A stretch of 64,000 nucleotides of DNA from Lanius collurio. Taxonomy: Eukaryota; Chordata; Aves; Passeriformes; Laniidae. The position numbers and the translations under genes are program-made. Shown in pieces: positions 24,354-35,562 of this stretch. The stretch is from the NCBI GenBank assembly GCA_020086605.1, contig JACBWW010000022.1, positions 3,339,244-3,403,243 on the forward strand, written 5' to 3'. Position 1 is the first letter of the stretch; every line of letters starts with the position of its first letter. The notes under the pieces were generated by a model, which worked only from the letters and a program-made list of their open reading frames with translations, was not told where the DNA came from and ran no database searches.

Positions 24354-26684
24354 CTTAATTGAAGGAATACATGGGAGATGGGATGTTATTCAGTAACTTG
24401 GCATCATCCATCAGTAAAGAAAGATGGCATGAGCTGACCCAACTGCCCCAGATTGATTATCTCATTTAAAAAGTGCAGAAATATGGATCTATTTAGTACA
24501 TATTTTCTGAGTTCCTTAGAAAATATTTCAAGAACCTAACAGCGACTTATTTCTAATTTCTATTACTCAAAACAGTCCCCGAGTTCAGATACATCCTTCA
24601 GCAGTTTGGCCTTTTTCTATCTCATGCAATAATCTCAGGAGTGTAATGTGATTAGAAAACACAAAACCAACTGCAACTGAAGCTTAGCATTGGGGAATGT
24701 TGAGCAAAACCACAGATGAGAGGTACTGCAGAAATACCTTCTTATTAATAAAGTGGAAGAGCCCACCAAAATATTAATGAGAGAGAACAGAGAAGAGTTA
24801 AATGCTTTAGCTTACAGTTCTCATAGGCACAAAGATACAATTTGAATCCTGATCTTTTCATAACCTCTGAACTTTTCTTCCTTTTCCTTAGACCAGGAAC
24901 GATGCTTTGGACATATTTCTTCCCAACAATCCAATGAGAAAGTCTTTCACTAAGGCTGAGCTGAGCTCCAGCAATTGCTAAGGTGACTCCCACCCTATAA
25001 ATCACTCACAAATATGACCCATTGTATTATCCTATAAAAATTCAGCTGCACAAATTTTTAACCAAAAGCTGCTTAACTCACTTGCATTATCTTCTGAATT
25101 GATGAACCAAACTATACCAAGACATTTGCATTTTCTCCTTAAATTCTGTGCCAGAGTCAAAGCACTTTGACTCAGTGTTTATGCTTATTACAGTACTCTA
25201 ATGGCCATGTTTATTATACACAGCTTTTTCCTAGTGGGCAAACTGAAGCTTGTAAACAACCTAGTTTGGAGTTTCCCCAAAGTTCAGCTTAGTGTATGAC
25301 AAGGTGCTCAAAAACCAGGCAACACTGACCAATTAGAAATGATATTTCAGTGGACAAATAGTGAAACATTGAAATAAAAATCTGCCTCCTATTTTCTCAA
25401 AACACATACAGCAGAGTGAACATTTAGTTGAATGCTTGATCCTCTGACATTCACTGATTTGCTAACAAGTAAAGGAATCTGGACTCTTACAAATAAACAT
25501 CGGTAGGGATCTATAATCACAGCAGAGCTCATAAACCAGGAATCAGATGTGTTGCATGGAAGATGACCTGGAAAGCTGCAGCAAGGTCAGCTCTTTGCAG
25601 CCAGGGAGAGCCGGAGGAGCCTTTGGTGGGTGACAGCCCCGGCTCGGCTTGCAGGGGTGAGCTCAGGCCAGCCGTGTCTGCCTTCCAGCTCCAACAATGA
25701 CTCACTTCCTCACATTCCAAACTGGTTGCCCACTTATGAGAAGAGTCACATTTTGCTGAGGCAGGAGGGACTCACTGTCACATCCTAAGGCTCCCCCATC
25801 AATGCACACTTTCATTCTTCAACACCGAGCAGGAATACAAAGAGCTGCTCACTCTGTGTAGGCTTTACTGCATGAAAGCCTACTCTGCTGCTGGAAGGGA
25901 GCATCACCCTCCTCACTTCAGGCTCCACTGCACAGCCCAAGCACCCTCCAGAAGTTCTCCCCCACCTCCAACTCTCCACCCTCTCCTTTAGTTTTAAATA
26001 AAAAGCAGCAGCCCTTTCTCCCAGCTGATTCAATAACTGCACAGGGCCGATTGAAGCCAGTCATGTCTCTGCTGTGTTGCGTTTGTCCCTTACAAAACAC
26101 AAGGAGACAACAATTTGTGCTATTAATAAAGAGAACAACAGTAGAACACCCTCCTTCTTTGAAAAGCAAAGTGAAATTTTCAGCTGGGAGCTCCTATAGT
26201 TTCAATGTTCCTTATCTGCCTCTGTCCACAGCTGCTGATGACAGCTAAACTCCTGCATCCATCCCAGCAAATTGCATGAGTTTAATCAAGTGGCTGTGTG
26301 ATATATTTGGTGACAGCAGATTTAGTTACCCTGCTGTGATAAAGGGTTGATCAATGTACTATTATTCTTTCCTTTATTGGCTTTTCTTTCTTCCCAGCAA
26401 GCATAATACTACAGTATCACAGACCAAATTTTCTGCACTTTTCTGCACATACCACCCGCTTCTAAATCCAAAGACAATGTTTCCTGCTTCAGTAACAAAG
26501 GCATTTGCTGTATCCTAAAATTCATGGTTTTCTAGACATCCTTTCAATTTCACAGAACTGAATTGTTACTGCACTGAATTTTGCATATTGGACATAATTA
26601 TTTGAAGATTTTTATTTTCTAATAAGTTCAAAGCAACTGTCCTTTTCAGCAACAGAAAAAGGATTCCTCCTTTATGGTCTGTAA

Positions 26685-26728
26685 ATAAAAAAAAAATACA
26701 ACAAAACAGTAATAATAAATAATAATAA
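26685..26728 (+). repeat. A-rich and (AAT)n simple repeat
   Basis: taaataaaaaaaaaatac is followed closely by aataataaataataataac. A simple repeat within intron-like DNA. Confidence 0.75.
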
Positions 26729-27024
26729 CTGTCTTTTGTCAGGTTTGCTTTCCAGCCTTGTCCAACAGAGTTCTTAGCCCAAGACCAAGGTAACAATGTG
26801 AGCTCCAGGGATACAGCCACTGCATGTACCATCCTTCCCACCAAACCTGGGGTCAGAGAACCCCATCTGGCTCCTGTTCAATGATCAGGTGGTTCAAACA
26901 TTTTTGACTGCCTTCTCTAACTGTGTTTGAAAACTTCTTCCTGAAGATTGAAGATTTCAATCTCAAAATGCCTCCTGCAAGGTTTGGTGATGTTGCTGGT
27001 AAATTGCTTTGCTCTATGGCTCAC

Positions 27025-27058
27025 CTGTCCCCTGTGGCTGTAAAAAGCCATCTGACAC
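27025..27058 (-). CDS. weak candidate exon VSDGFLQPQGT
   Basis: Minus strand: strong acceptor (ccttggtgtcctgttag) and strong donor (cag|gtgagcc) around 34 bases that are open in all frames. The frame that continues from 27486-27533 reads VSDGFLQPQGT and ends with one base, which would fit 24305-24353 or 20445-20512. Good signals, little coding information. Confidence 0.33.
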
Positions 27059-27485
27059 CTAACAGGACACCAAGGCAGGACATCACTGCCTGAGTTCTTC
27101 CATTTTTGTGGTTTAGGGGTTGGTTTTTTTAAAGGCCTTGTATCCCAATTCACTTCAGGATATTAGAAGAATACAACTCTCTGGAGTAAAAAGGGCAGAT
27201 TTCAAATTATAGAGAATCTCTGCTGTCTGTAGAACTTGTCCTGCCATTCAGTGTGCTATTATATATTAAGATGTGTGTTAAATTTAACTTCATGATTATA
27301 AAGTAATTGAAGGATCAAAAAAGCAAAACTCCCCTTCAAGCTTTTTGCTTTTAATGCCATTTTCTGTCTTACTAAGCAATGTCTTTATAATGATGTCATT
27401 TCTTCTAGGGCAGTAATTGCAAAAAATGCAGAGATCATTCATCTACAGTAAAAGTTTGTAACAGGCACTTAACATTGGAACTTAC

Positions 27486-27533
27486 CTTTACATTTTGATT
27501 ATAAAAGAAAATGGCCCACATGGCATAAATATC
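27486..27533 (-). CDS. candidate coding exon DIYAMWAIFFYNQNVK
   Basis: Minus strand: acceptor ctcccatttcacttcag and donor aag|gtaagttcc, both near consensus, enclose exactly 16 codons, DIYAMWAIFFYNQNVK, phase 0 to 0. The peptide is aromatic and amphipathic with a WAIFFYN core. Joined to 29347-29415 it reads across without a break (...EHLKTW then DIYAMW...). A 48-base exon with two strong splice sites and a frame compatible with its neighbour is unlikely to be chance, though I cannot name the protein. The intron to 29347 is about 1.8 kb. Confidence 0.65.
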
Positions 27534-29346
27534 CTGAAGTGAAATGGGAGTTCATGAATTTATAGCAAATGTGATAAGGGTAAAAAGACCTCAAGAGGAA
27601 ATGCTGTGATAATGGTCTTTTAATAGACCTAAGAGGAAAACTGGCTAACTCTTACCAGAGCTGGGGAAATAAAGGCACAAATCAATGAGAAAAGTTGCCA
27701 GTTAAACAGAAAAGTATCCAGAGCAAAGTTCATATAATAAAAGGATCTGCCTTCAAATGAAACTCACAAGACAAAATTCTTAGTGAGACAAACCTAAGAG
27801 CAATAAATTAGAGTACAAACAAAGATATCTGCATTGGTGGATGTTAAAGGCTTCTGTGTTTAGGCTTAATGACTGAAAGGGCACAAAACAGTTCACACAA
27901 AGGACTTGGAAAAATAAGGGGTAGGGGGATTTTTTGTTTGTTTGTTTTAAAATCAATATAATTTTCTGCAAATACACTATGAAATTACTTCACTGTATGC
28001 AAAATTTAAATCTGTGTTCCTCAAGGTGTTAAAATACCCATTTCTTAGGGAGATGCCTTGTGGCCTCAATTACTAAGTGATAAAAGTACTTCTGAACTGA
28101 TGGTCTGTGTTACTGGTTCTGGAGCTACATATTTACTTCTCTGCCACAGACAAATTCAGGGAAAGAAATTAATTTCTGATTGGATACTACTGATAGTAAT
28201 AAAACTTCATTTCTTTGTTAGCTCGAGAAATCTCCGTTATTAAAAATTCTCAATTTTCTTCTCCAATCACCCTAACAAACCAACACCTCTATGTTATCAC
28301 AATTCTGAATTCTCCTACTTGTGCATCTTAAGACCTCAGCAGTTTTAATCAAAACACTGTGCTCCAAATGTGCAGAAGATCTTTATACACTTTTTAAGAC
28401 TCTCAATGAAATGTTCTTTACAACTCAACTTATGTGTAGGGATAACACTTAATGAAAAGCTTACACATGAAATAGAGCTAACAACATCTTGGATTTGAGA
28501 TTAGTTTGATTTCATAACTACACTACCTGAAAAGCTTTGTGTCACACAAACAAGTAGAGTGAAAACAGAATACTGCAGAGAACAAGAGAACATCATCACT
28601 GCTTAGTGTAAAATCACTAAAGGAAACACTTCTTGATGGCAGATGTCATGAGAAACAAAGGGAAGGCTCAAACACATGGCACTACACACCAAATCCCAAA
28701 ACAAGGGTCCAAACATTTAAATATACACAATTCGAAAAGTGTACTTTTTCTAATTCAGTCAATAAATATTATTATTTTTTTCTACTTTTAAAAAAAATTA
28801 ATCTCTAGAAGACAACTCCTGCACTGACACCTGCATACACCCACTACAGATACCTCCTACAAAGTCCTCCACACTACACTCACTGACCATTTTCATGTCT
28901 ATGAAATAGTCTACTTTGAAAGCTATTGCAGTCACAAATCAAATCCTCATTTCCTAGTAAAGTGAGGCAGAAACAGACCCTTCTGTTGTAGAATTTAGAT
29001 CCATTTTTCTGCATAATAATGACTTTCTTTATAGTCTCTTTTCTACATCACCTACATAATAGCTTTGGAAGATGAAAAAGAGTGGGCAAGAAGTCAAAAA
29101 AATCAAGCAACTTTACATGCTGGTCAGTCATAACAAGACAGGTAAAAATCCCAGCCAGGTTAGTCACTTAAATTTCTCTTGCCTGCAGCAGAATGTAGGT
29201 GGCAGAGCAGAAGAGAGGCTGGCCAGGACTGTGCAAAGCCAGACAAACTGCAGAAAAGGAGTGTAGACTCCATGCTCACATTCTGTTTTGTCTTAGGCAG
29301 AATTACATTTAACAAATCACATCATAAGAGAAAATGCAAGACTTAC

Positions 29347-29415
29347 CCATGTTTTCAAGTGCTCTGGGGTCAGGTTTATAACACAGTGCACTCTATCAAG
29401 AAATACTAGTTCCTC
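29347..29415 (-). CDS. candidate coding exon EELVFLDRVHCVINLTPEHL
   Basis: Minus strand: an excellent acceptor (tttgtttgattttcctcag) and donor (tgg|gtaagtctt) enclose 23 codons, EELVFLDRVHCVINLTPEHL followed by KTW, phase 0 to 0. The sequence has the spacing of an amphipathic helix followed by a turn (NLTPEH). This is among the three most convincing exons in the window. Both flanks fit: 35469-35562 ends and 27486-27533 begins at codon boundaries. The intron towards 35469 is about 6 kb and contains the assembly gap, so an exon could be hidden there. Confidence 0.7.
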
Positions 29416-31008
29416 CTGAGGAAAATCAAACAAATACAACTCCCCACTTCCATATACCAAAAAGGTGGCTGGTTTTGTTGATAGGCAATCAATTTTAAAT
29501 TATTCTCTCACATCTGACTGTTAAAGGGCATGGAAAGCTTATAGTTTTGTCTTGACATGTGCTAGAAAGCTCTTGTTTTGTTTCTACTCTTTTTCTCCCC
29601 CATTTCTTCAAACAGCCATACACTAAAAATTCCAAAGTAGATTTGCAAACTCTTAGAGAGAAGGGAGAGGAGAAGGGAAGTTTTCTGTTATGTGATCACC
29701 AGAGGTCCTGAAACAATAAAGCCCAATGAGAGAATCTCTGCAAAATTAAATGCAGCTGTGATATAGTGACCAAGCAAAGGATTCAGGAGTTATTGCAGAA
29801 AAATCCCTAAAAGTCCTCCTCATAATGAGCCACAGCACCTGTAAGGAAGCTATTAAAGCCTCTGGATTATAGTGACAGTTGCAACTGAAACAGGTAAAAG
29901 CAAAAATTCTACTTTTTAAAAAAACAAACAAACAACTAGACTTTGGCCAAAATATTGCAGAGTAGATAATGAAAAGCTTTCTCAATTACCTTACCCTTTT
30001 TCAATTACCCATGAAGTAAAAGCATATGACTCAAATTCACATTCAGGCTTGTAGGAGCCTCCACTGGATGGACCAGAAGCCCCCTGTGACCATGGGCAGC
30101 AGCTCCCCAGAGCTGCCCCTGCCTTGGCTGCAGGCACTGCCTTTTCCTGGGCACCAGGAGGGTGCAGGAAGGGGCAGAGCCCTCCTGGCAGCACTGGGAA
30201 ACCACCTGAACCAGCAGGAAAACTTCACCAACCATGTCAACTTCTGTGACTTATCTCCAAACCACATCAAGCCATTGCTGCACACGTGCTGAAAAAGAAA
30301 AGGAGCTGAGCAGCATAAAAGACATTTCTGAAGGGCCTTCTGAGAGCTGGTTTTGCTCAGGAGAGTACATTCATTGCTGCTCCAGCTTCTCTCCACCCCT
30401 CCTGTACTCGGACAGGACTGGCATTCTGGTATTTCCCGATTCTGCAGTACCACCTAGTGACAGTGACCGGGGCAGAGTCACCCCGGTGTCAGCTCTGGGT
30501 GATGCAACTCATGCACCAAATCCTGCAACTCCTACTTTAACCATTTCTTTCACAGCTTATTATGAGTCTTGCAAAAGAATTGACATGATAGAAGATATAG
30601 CCTAGGAAAAATAAAATAATCCATGAGCCCAGCCACAAAGCACTTTCTGCCTGCCTGGAGGAGAAAGTATTCCAGTGAATGTTCAGGTGTGAAACACACC
30701 CTTTGTGAAACCAGCTTTAAAATAAAATGCAGCAATTAGTAAGGCACTGATGTTAATCTACTTCCACTGCCTATCAGATAACTCTGCCACAGTGTCTTAG
30801 TTGTAAGATGAATACTGTTATTAAGGGGGAGTGAATTTAATAAACTGTGTCACTGATGAAGGTAGCTGGTTCCCAGATCTTCTCTAAGCCTGCCCTCAGA
30901 GGCATTCCTGGGAGATCAAGGCAGGGAATAATTACTTCTAAGCACATCCCAGTATTCCCTCATATATTGAATATAAATGCTCTTATCAACGTGTTAAAAC
31001 AGTGACTA
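29416..31008. other. intron sequence left of the gap
   Basis: Intron-like DNA. Positions 30050-30240 are GC-richer with chance frames on both strands (up to 136 codons at 30043-30453, minus). No repeat family recognised. Confidence 0.35.
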
Positions 31009-31389
31009 NNNNNNNNNNNNNNNNNNNNNNNNNNNNNNNNNNNNNNNNNNNNNNNNNNNNNNNNNNNNNNNNNNNNNNNNNNNNNNNNNNNNNNNNNNNN
31101 NNNNNNNNNNNNNNNNNNNNNNNNNNNNNNNNNNNNNNNNNNNNNNNNNNNNNNNNNNNNNNNNNNNNNNNNNNNNNNNNNNNNNNNNNNNNNNNNNNNN
31201 NNNNNNNNNNNNNNNNNNNNNNNNNNNNNNNNNNNNNNNNNNNNNNNNNNNNNNNNNNNNNNNNNNNNNNNNNNNNNNNNNNNNNNNNNNNNNNNNNNNN
31301 NNNNNNNNNNNNNNNNNNNNNNNNNNNNNNNNNNNNNNNNNNNNNNNNNNNNNNNNNNNNNNNNNNNNNNNNNNNNNNNNNNNNNNNNN
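31009..31389. other. assembly gap (381 N)
   Basis: Run of 381 undetermined bases. The unrounded length suggests an estimated rather than fixed-size gap. It lies inside the proposed intron between 35469 and 29415. Confidence 1.
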
Positions 31390-34300
31390 CAATGTATCTT
31401 GTCTTGCCAGCAGCTATTTGCAAGAATACCAGTGATATTCAGTAAAGCCACTGCTGCACTTGCATTTCATATCTAGGGTTTAATTTCAAACTGAGGAGTA
31501 CAACATTGGCCTAGATCAGCCAATCACCAGGGAGTACAAGGGGTGTTTAAGGAAAAACACCAGTCCACAGCTTTGGGCCAATGCTGCTTTGAAAATCCTC
31601 ATTTTACGAGAGTGACATGTCAGAATTTTAAAGCCCTGTGCATTCTCTGAGGGATAGCAAAGTGCACTGCTTTGACCTTTCTTGTGTGCTGCAGTCTTGA
31701 GTCATTGGCAAATGGTTTTTACAGCCCTAACACACTGAGCAGAGCTCTGGCAGGCAGTGCTGAGATGCAAAACACCTCCAAAGGGGACAGTGGGTGAAGG
31801 GGATTGATAGGAATTCCCTGGCAGCTACAAACTTCCCCTTGGATACTCAGCAAGGGAGGCAGAAGAATAGCTCCAAGCACAGAAAACCAAATAATCTGCA
31901 GATAAGTATCAAAGAACTTTATCCACACTGAAGTCATACTTCAGGGGAGCTCCACTGATTACAGCAAAGCCCACAGGTTTGAACAATTTTCAGAGGCTAG
32001 AGGCTGCAGTTAAAAGAGCTCTGTCATAACAACACAACAACCACCATAACCCCAGCCATTTTCCATTCTTCAGACAGCAACTGCAGGGTGCTTTAGCTCA
32101 GGTGGAAGCACAAGAAAGGTTTGTTTCACAGAGGGTTGCTAGGAGGTTTTTTTAGGGGGTGTGGTTCTTAGGTTTTGGCTACTTGGAGTTTTTAAATTAT
32201 TTTTTTGTTGGCCTTGAAATCTGTTTTTAAAAAGCACAAACCACTCTGGCACCTGATGATTAGCAAGGGAACTTCCCATCTTGGTGGTGTCAGCTGAGCC
32301 ATTTCAGGGTCACAGCTGATGTCTCAAAAATTGAGACAGTGATGAAACAGTTAAGAAACATCACAAAATGGACTGGGGTCATGCCAACAGTTTCTGGGAG
32401 CAAACATAATTTAGAATAGTTTGTTCTTAGAACATAAACCAGAAGCCAGCCATCACAATAACACAAGAATTAATGTAACCTTTTTTAAAGTTATCAAAGC
32501 TCAAAACAGACTATTTCTGTCTATGTTTGCATGCTGAATTCCCACATCACCTTAGAAGTGCATACGACTGCAGTCAATTTGATTCATGCATTCTCTGTTA
32601 TAAACTGAAAAAAAATCTGATTTTTTTGGGCTGCATATTCCAAATCTCCTACAGTTTCAGTAATGCAAAAGGAAAAAAAGAGAGAGGGGGAAGCAGGATA
32701 AAACATTAAACATAACTACTTGCTGACAGGAAAAAAAAAGCACTTTCATTAAACATTTAATTTTTGTATACTGAGCCTTTGAGGTAATTATATTGAAAGA
32801 TCATGTCCTTCCCACATGTTATACACCCAAGCAGGGCTTTCCCTTTCACAAGAAAACTGTTTTCCAAGAAAACTGCTTAACAGCCAGCTCAGCTGCTCCC
32901 TTCAGCAGAGACAATCCCCATGGCCATTAAGGCAGGGAAATATCAGATACTGAAATCCTATCAAAACAATGCAGCTTGGGAGAATTAAATTGCTTAGTGT
33001 ATTTCAAGCCAGCAGTACAGAAAACAGAAGCATATAGGGCACATCAGGGACTACTTTTTAGGAGTTAGTACACTATTTGATAATGCATGTTTCTGAATTA
33101 CTCTATTAGAAACACACAGAGATGAAAATCTTGACAGTCACAAAGACATTTCAAAGCCAAGTTTTCTTTCTTAAATAAGAAAAGCAAGCAAAGCCAAAGC
33201 TCTAATAAATTCAAGAGAATAATGCAGATTAAGTGACAATATATCATTAAAAATAACATATTTCTAATAGAACCTTGGTATTTTATGAAGACACAGTGGG
33301 GGTGTTGTTTCCTTTTGTTTTAAAGGCCTTGCTCTTCTACAAGTGCTTGTCCCTGCTTTACACTCTCTGGTCTGTACATCAGTGAGTGTTATTCCAGATC
33401 AAACAATGGCAGCTCCAGCTTCACTAAATAAACTCCACTCCAAACCAGCAATGGGCCAGGGTTCACTCCTTCCCACAAACAACAACTAAGAAGGTCTTCA
33501 CATGAGGAAATATCTGAGTTTAATCCTTTTTAACATTCCTCATAAGCCACTAACCCCAAGTTTATTCAGCTTCCTCAAGAGATTACTCAGTCCACAATAC
33601 TGAAGCCCCAAGAGAGTGTAATCTGACATTGTTATTTTATTGAAGACACTGCCGTTCCTTTGTGCTGGAAGAAAGGTGCAATCCAAGAGTTTCAATGTGC
33701 ACAGAGCTTTAAATAATGATACTGAAAATTTTAATTTCTGTCAGGCTTGTGAGTCTGTAGATCTCAAACTGCCAGCTGTGTCTGCAGCACCAGTGCACAT
33801 TGATGAAGTTCACCACAGCAGTTTCTGGAAAGGAGTCAAACTCCTCCATCTCACAGCTGCAGTGTCATGGTATGAACAGCATTCCAGGATTTATCTATCC
33901 CAGTCAGTGGAAGGATCTGAACTCACACTTTTGTATACATATATTTCACCACCAGCTGGTGTCACCATGCACCTTAAATTTATGCCAGGTTATTTCATAC
34001 TTACCTTGATCTCCCACAACACATAGGCGAAAAAAGGTTAATGTTTAGAAATAAGCACCGACACTGCATTATACATACAATCACCTGCCTGGCCTTATCT
34101 TCATGTTTTTAAGGATCTGAATAAAGAAAGTTCCCAAAATAAAAAAATTAAGACTTTTTTCTGCCTTTGTACATTATTATTTTCACTTTATTTTGTACAT
34201 TGTTTGCACCAACCACAATCTCCACAAAAAGTCTGGTGTGGAGTCTTGTGTGAAGAAAAATTCACTTTACATACAATTGTATCTATTGCTTATACTTGGA

Positions 34301-35468
34301 ATTGTAATTTTCTACTTCTGTGTGCTCTGATTACTAACTTGTTTTTTGTGCAGGAGAGGTAAATGAAACCATTAGGAAGGAAGATAGGATGGCTTGTTTT
34401 CTCAAACACTCAAATCCACATGGTAAGATGAACATCCTCCTAGGATACTTAAAGAACTAGCAGGTGAAACCCTTAGTGAAACAGTTTATTTGTGAGAACT
34501 CAGGAGAGATGGCTACAGTGAAAAAGGTTAAACCTAAAGAATGGACAGTGTAGTATGTCTATGGAAGAGGAAGAGCTGGATGGTCAGAGACAAAGAGCAG
34601 AGCAAATAATGACTGGGTACCCCTGCATTAAAGGCAGCAATGAAGGCCAAGAACAACAAGCAGGATTTATCACAAAGACACATCAAGTTAATCTAATCTC
34701 TTCCTGCAGACAGGTAACACACTTCAGAAAAATAAAACAGCAATAATTCTTTATCTAAATCTTGACAAAAAAAAGTACAAAAAATATTAGAATCATGACA
34801 TCAGAACAGCTTCCAAGAAATGCATGTACAGCAGTCTGTGTACACAACCAGTCTGTGGTGAAGATACTGCAATTTCCTGCCAAAGACAAAGGCTGCACTG
34901 AAGGGGAGTCAGCAGCACTGAATCCTTTGTGTCAGTCCTATCAAGTACCATAATGGCCTGGCTGATGAACTAAGGATTTTGATTATTCAGTTTACAAACT
35001 ACCAAAGTTGGAAGGGTCAGGAAATACAGTGGGAGCCTGGGTAGAACTCACAGTAATTTTAAATTGGAGATGTGTTTTGGAAAACAACATATGACCAAAA
35101 GGCCCAAGACTTCAGCACAAACAATCTGCCACTGCAATAAAATGGGCAATTTAGCATAAAGAAGTGAAAACTGAGGCAATAAAAACCTGCTGCAGACAAC
35201 ATTTTGCCTTTGTGTCCATGTTGAATGAGGACAATAGCAGCATTCCTAAATTGAGGCAAAAATCCTCAGAATAGGTAGTGAAGAGTACAAAAAGACAACA
35301 TAGAAGGTTAACAGGGACTACAGGAATAGCACAGGGGGTGCTATTTGCTGTCATCTGAGACAAGAGCACTGAGTCAGAGGGGCCTAAAGGTCCTTTCCCA
35401 GCCATGAAACACTTGAGCCTCATGTTTTGTTCCCTGCCATCCCTCTAACATCCTTTTTTACTTCTTAC
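31390..35468. other. intron sequence right of the gap
   Basis: About 4 kb with no supported exon, apart from an isolated strong minus-strand donor (aag|gtaagtatg, boundary 34004/34005) lacking a convincing exon. There is a G/T-rich patch at 32140-32215. A plus-strand frame at 33640-34026 (128 codons) has no splice or start context that I can support. Confidence 0.35.
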
Positions 35469-35562
35469 ATCTTCCCCCTCCAGTAGCCTTCTTATTTCAT
35501 CTTCAATAATAGTTTCACCACATTTGTGGATTAGCATCTTTTTCATATTAGCATATAATTTT
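35469..35562 (-). CDS. candidate coding exon with helical KLYANMKKM...EGED
   Basis: Minus strand: acceptor ttggtgatcttctag and donor gat|gtaagaag bound 94 bases: one carry-over base, then 31 codons reading KLYANMKKMLIHKCGE, TIIEDEIRRLL and EGED. The frame ends at a codon boundary. The charged heptad-like pattern (EDEIRRLLEGED) predicts a helix. The other frames are closed. The carry-over base joins CA from 38450-38501 to give CAA (Gln). At 94 bases in AT-rich DNA, the open frame plus good splice sites and matching phases on both sides make this one of the best-supported exons. Confidence 0.68.

Noticed and set aside
29996..30048. Minus-strand exon-like PECEFESYAFTSWVIEKG
   Set aside because: Good donor, but the phase (0 to 2) does not fit 29347-29415 and the acceptor is weak.
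30960..31451. Frames of 128-163 codons
   Set aside because: They consist of N from the assembly gap.
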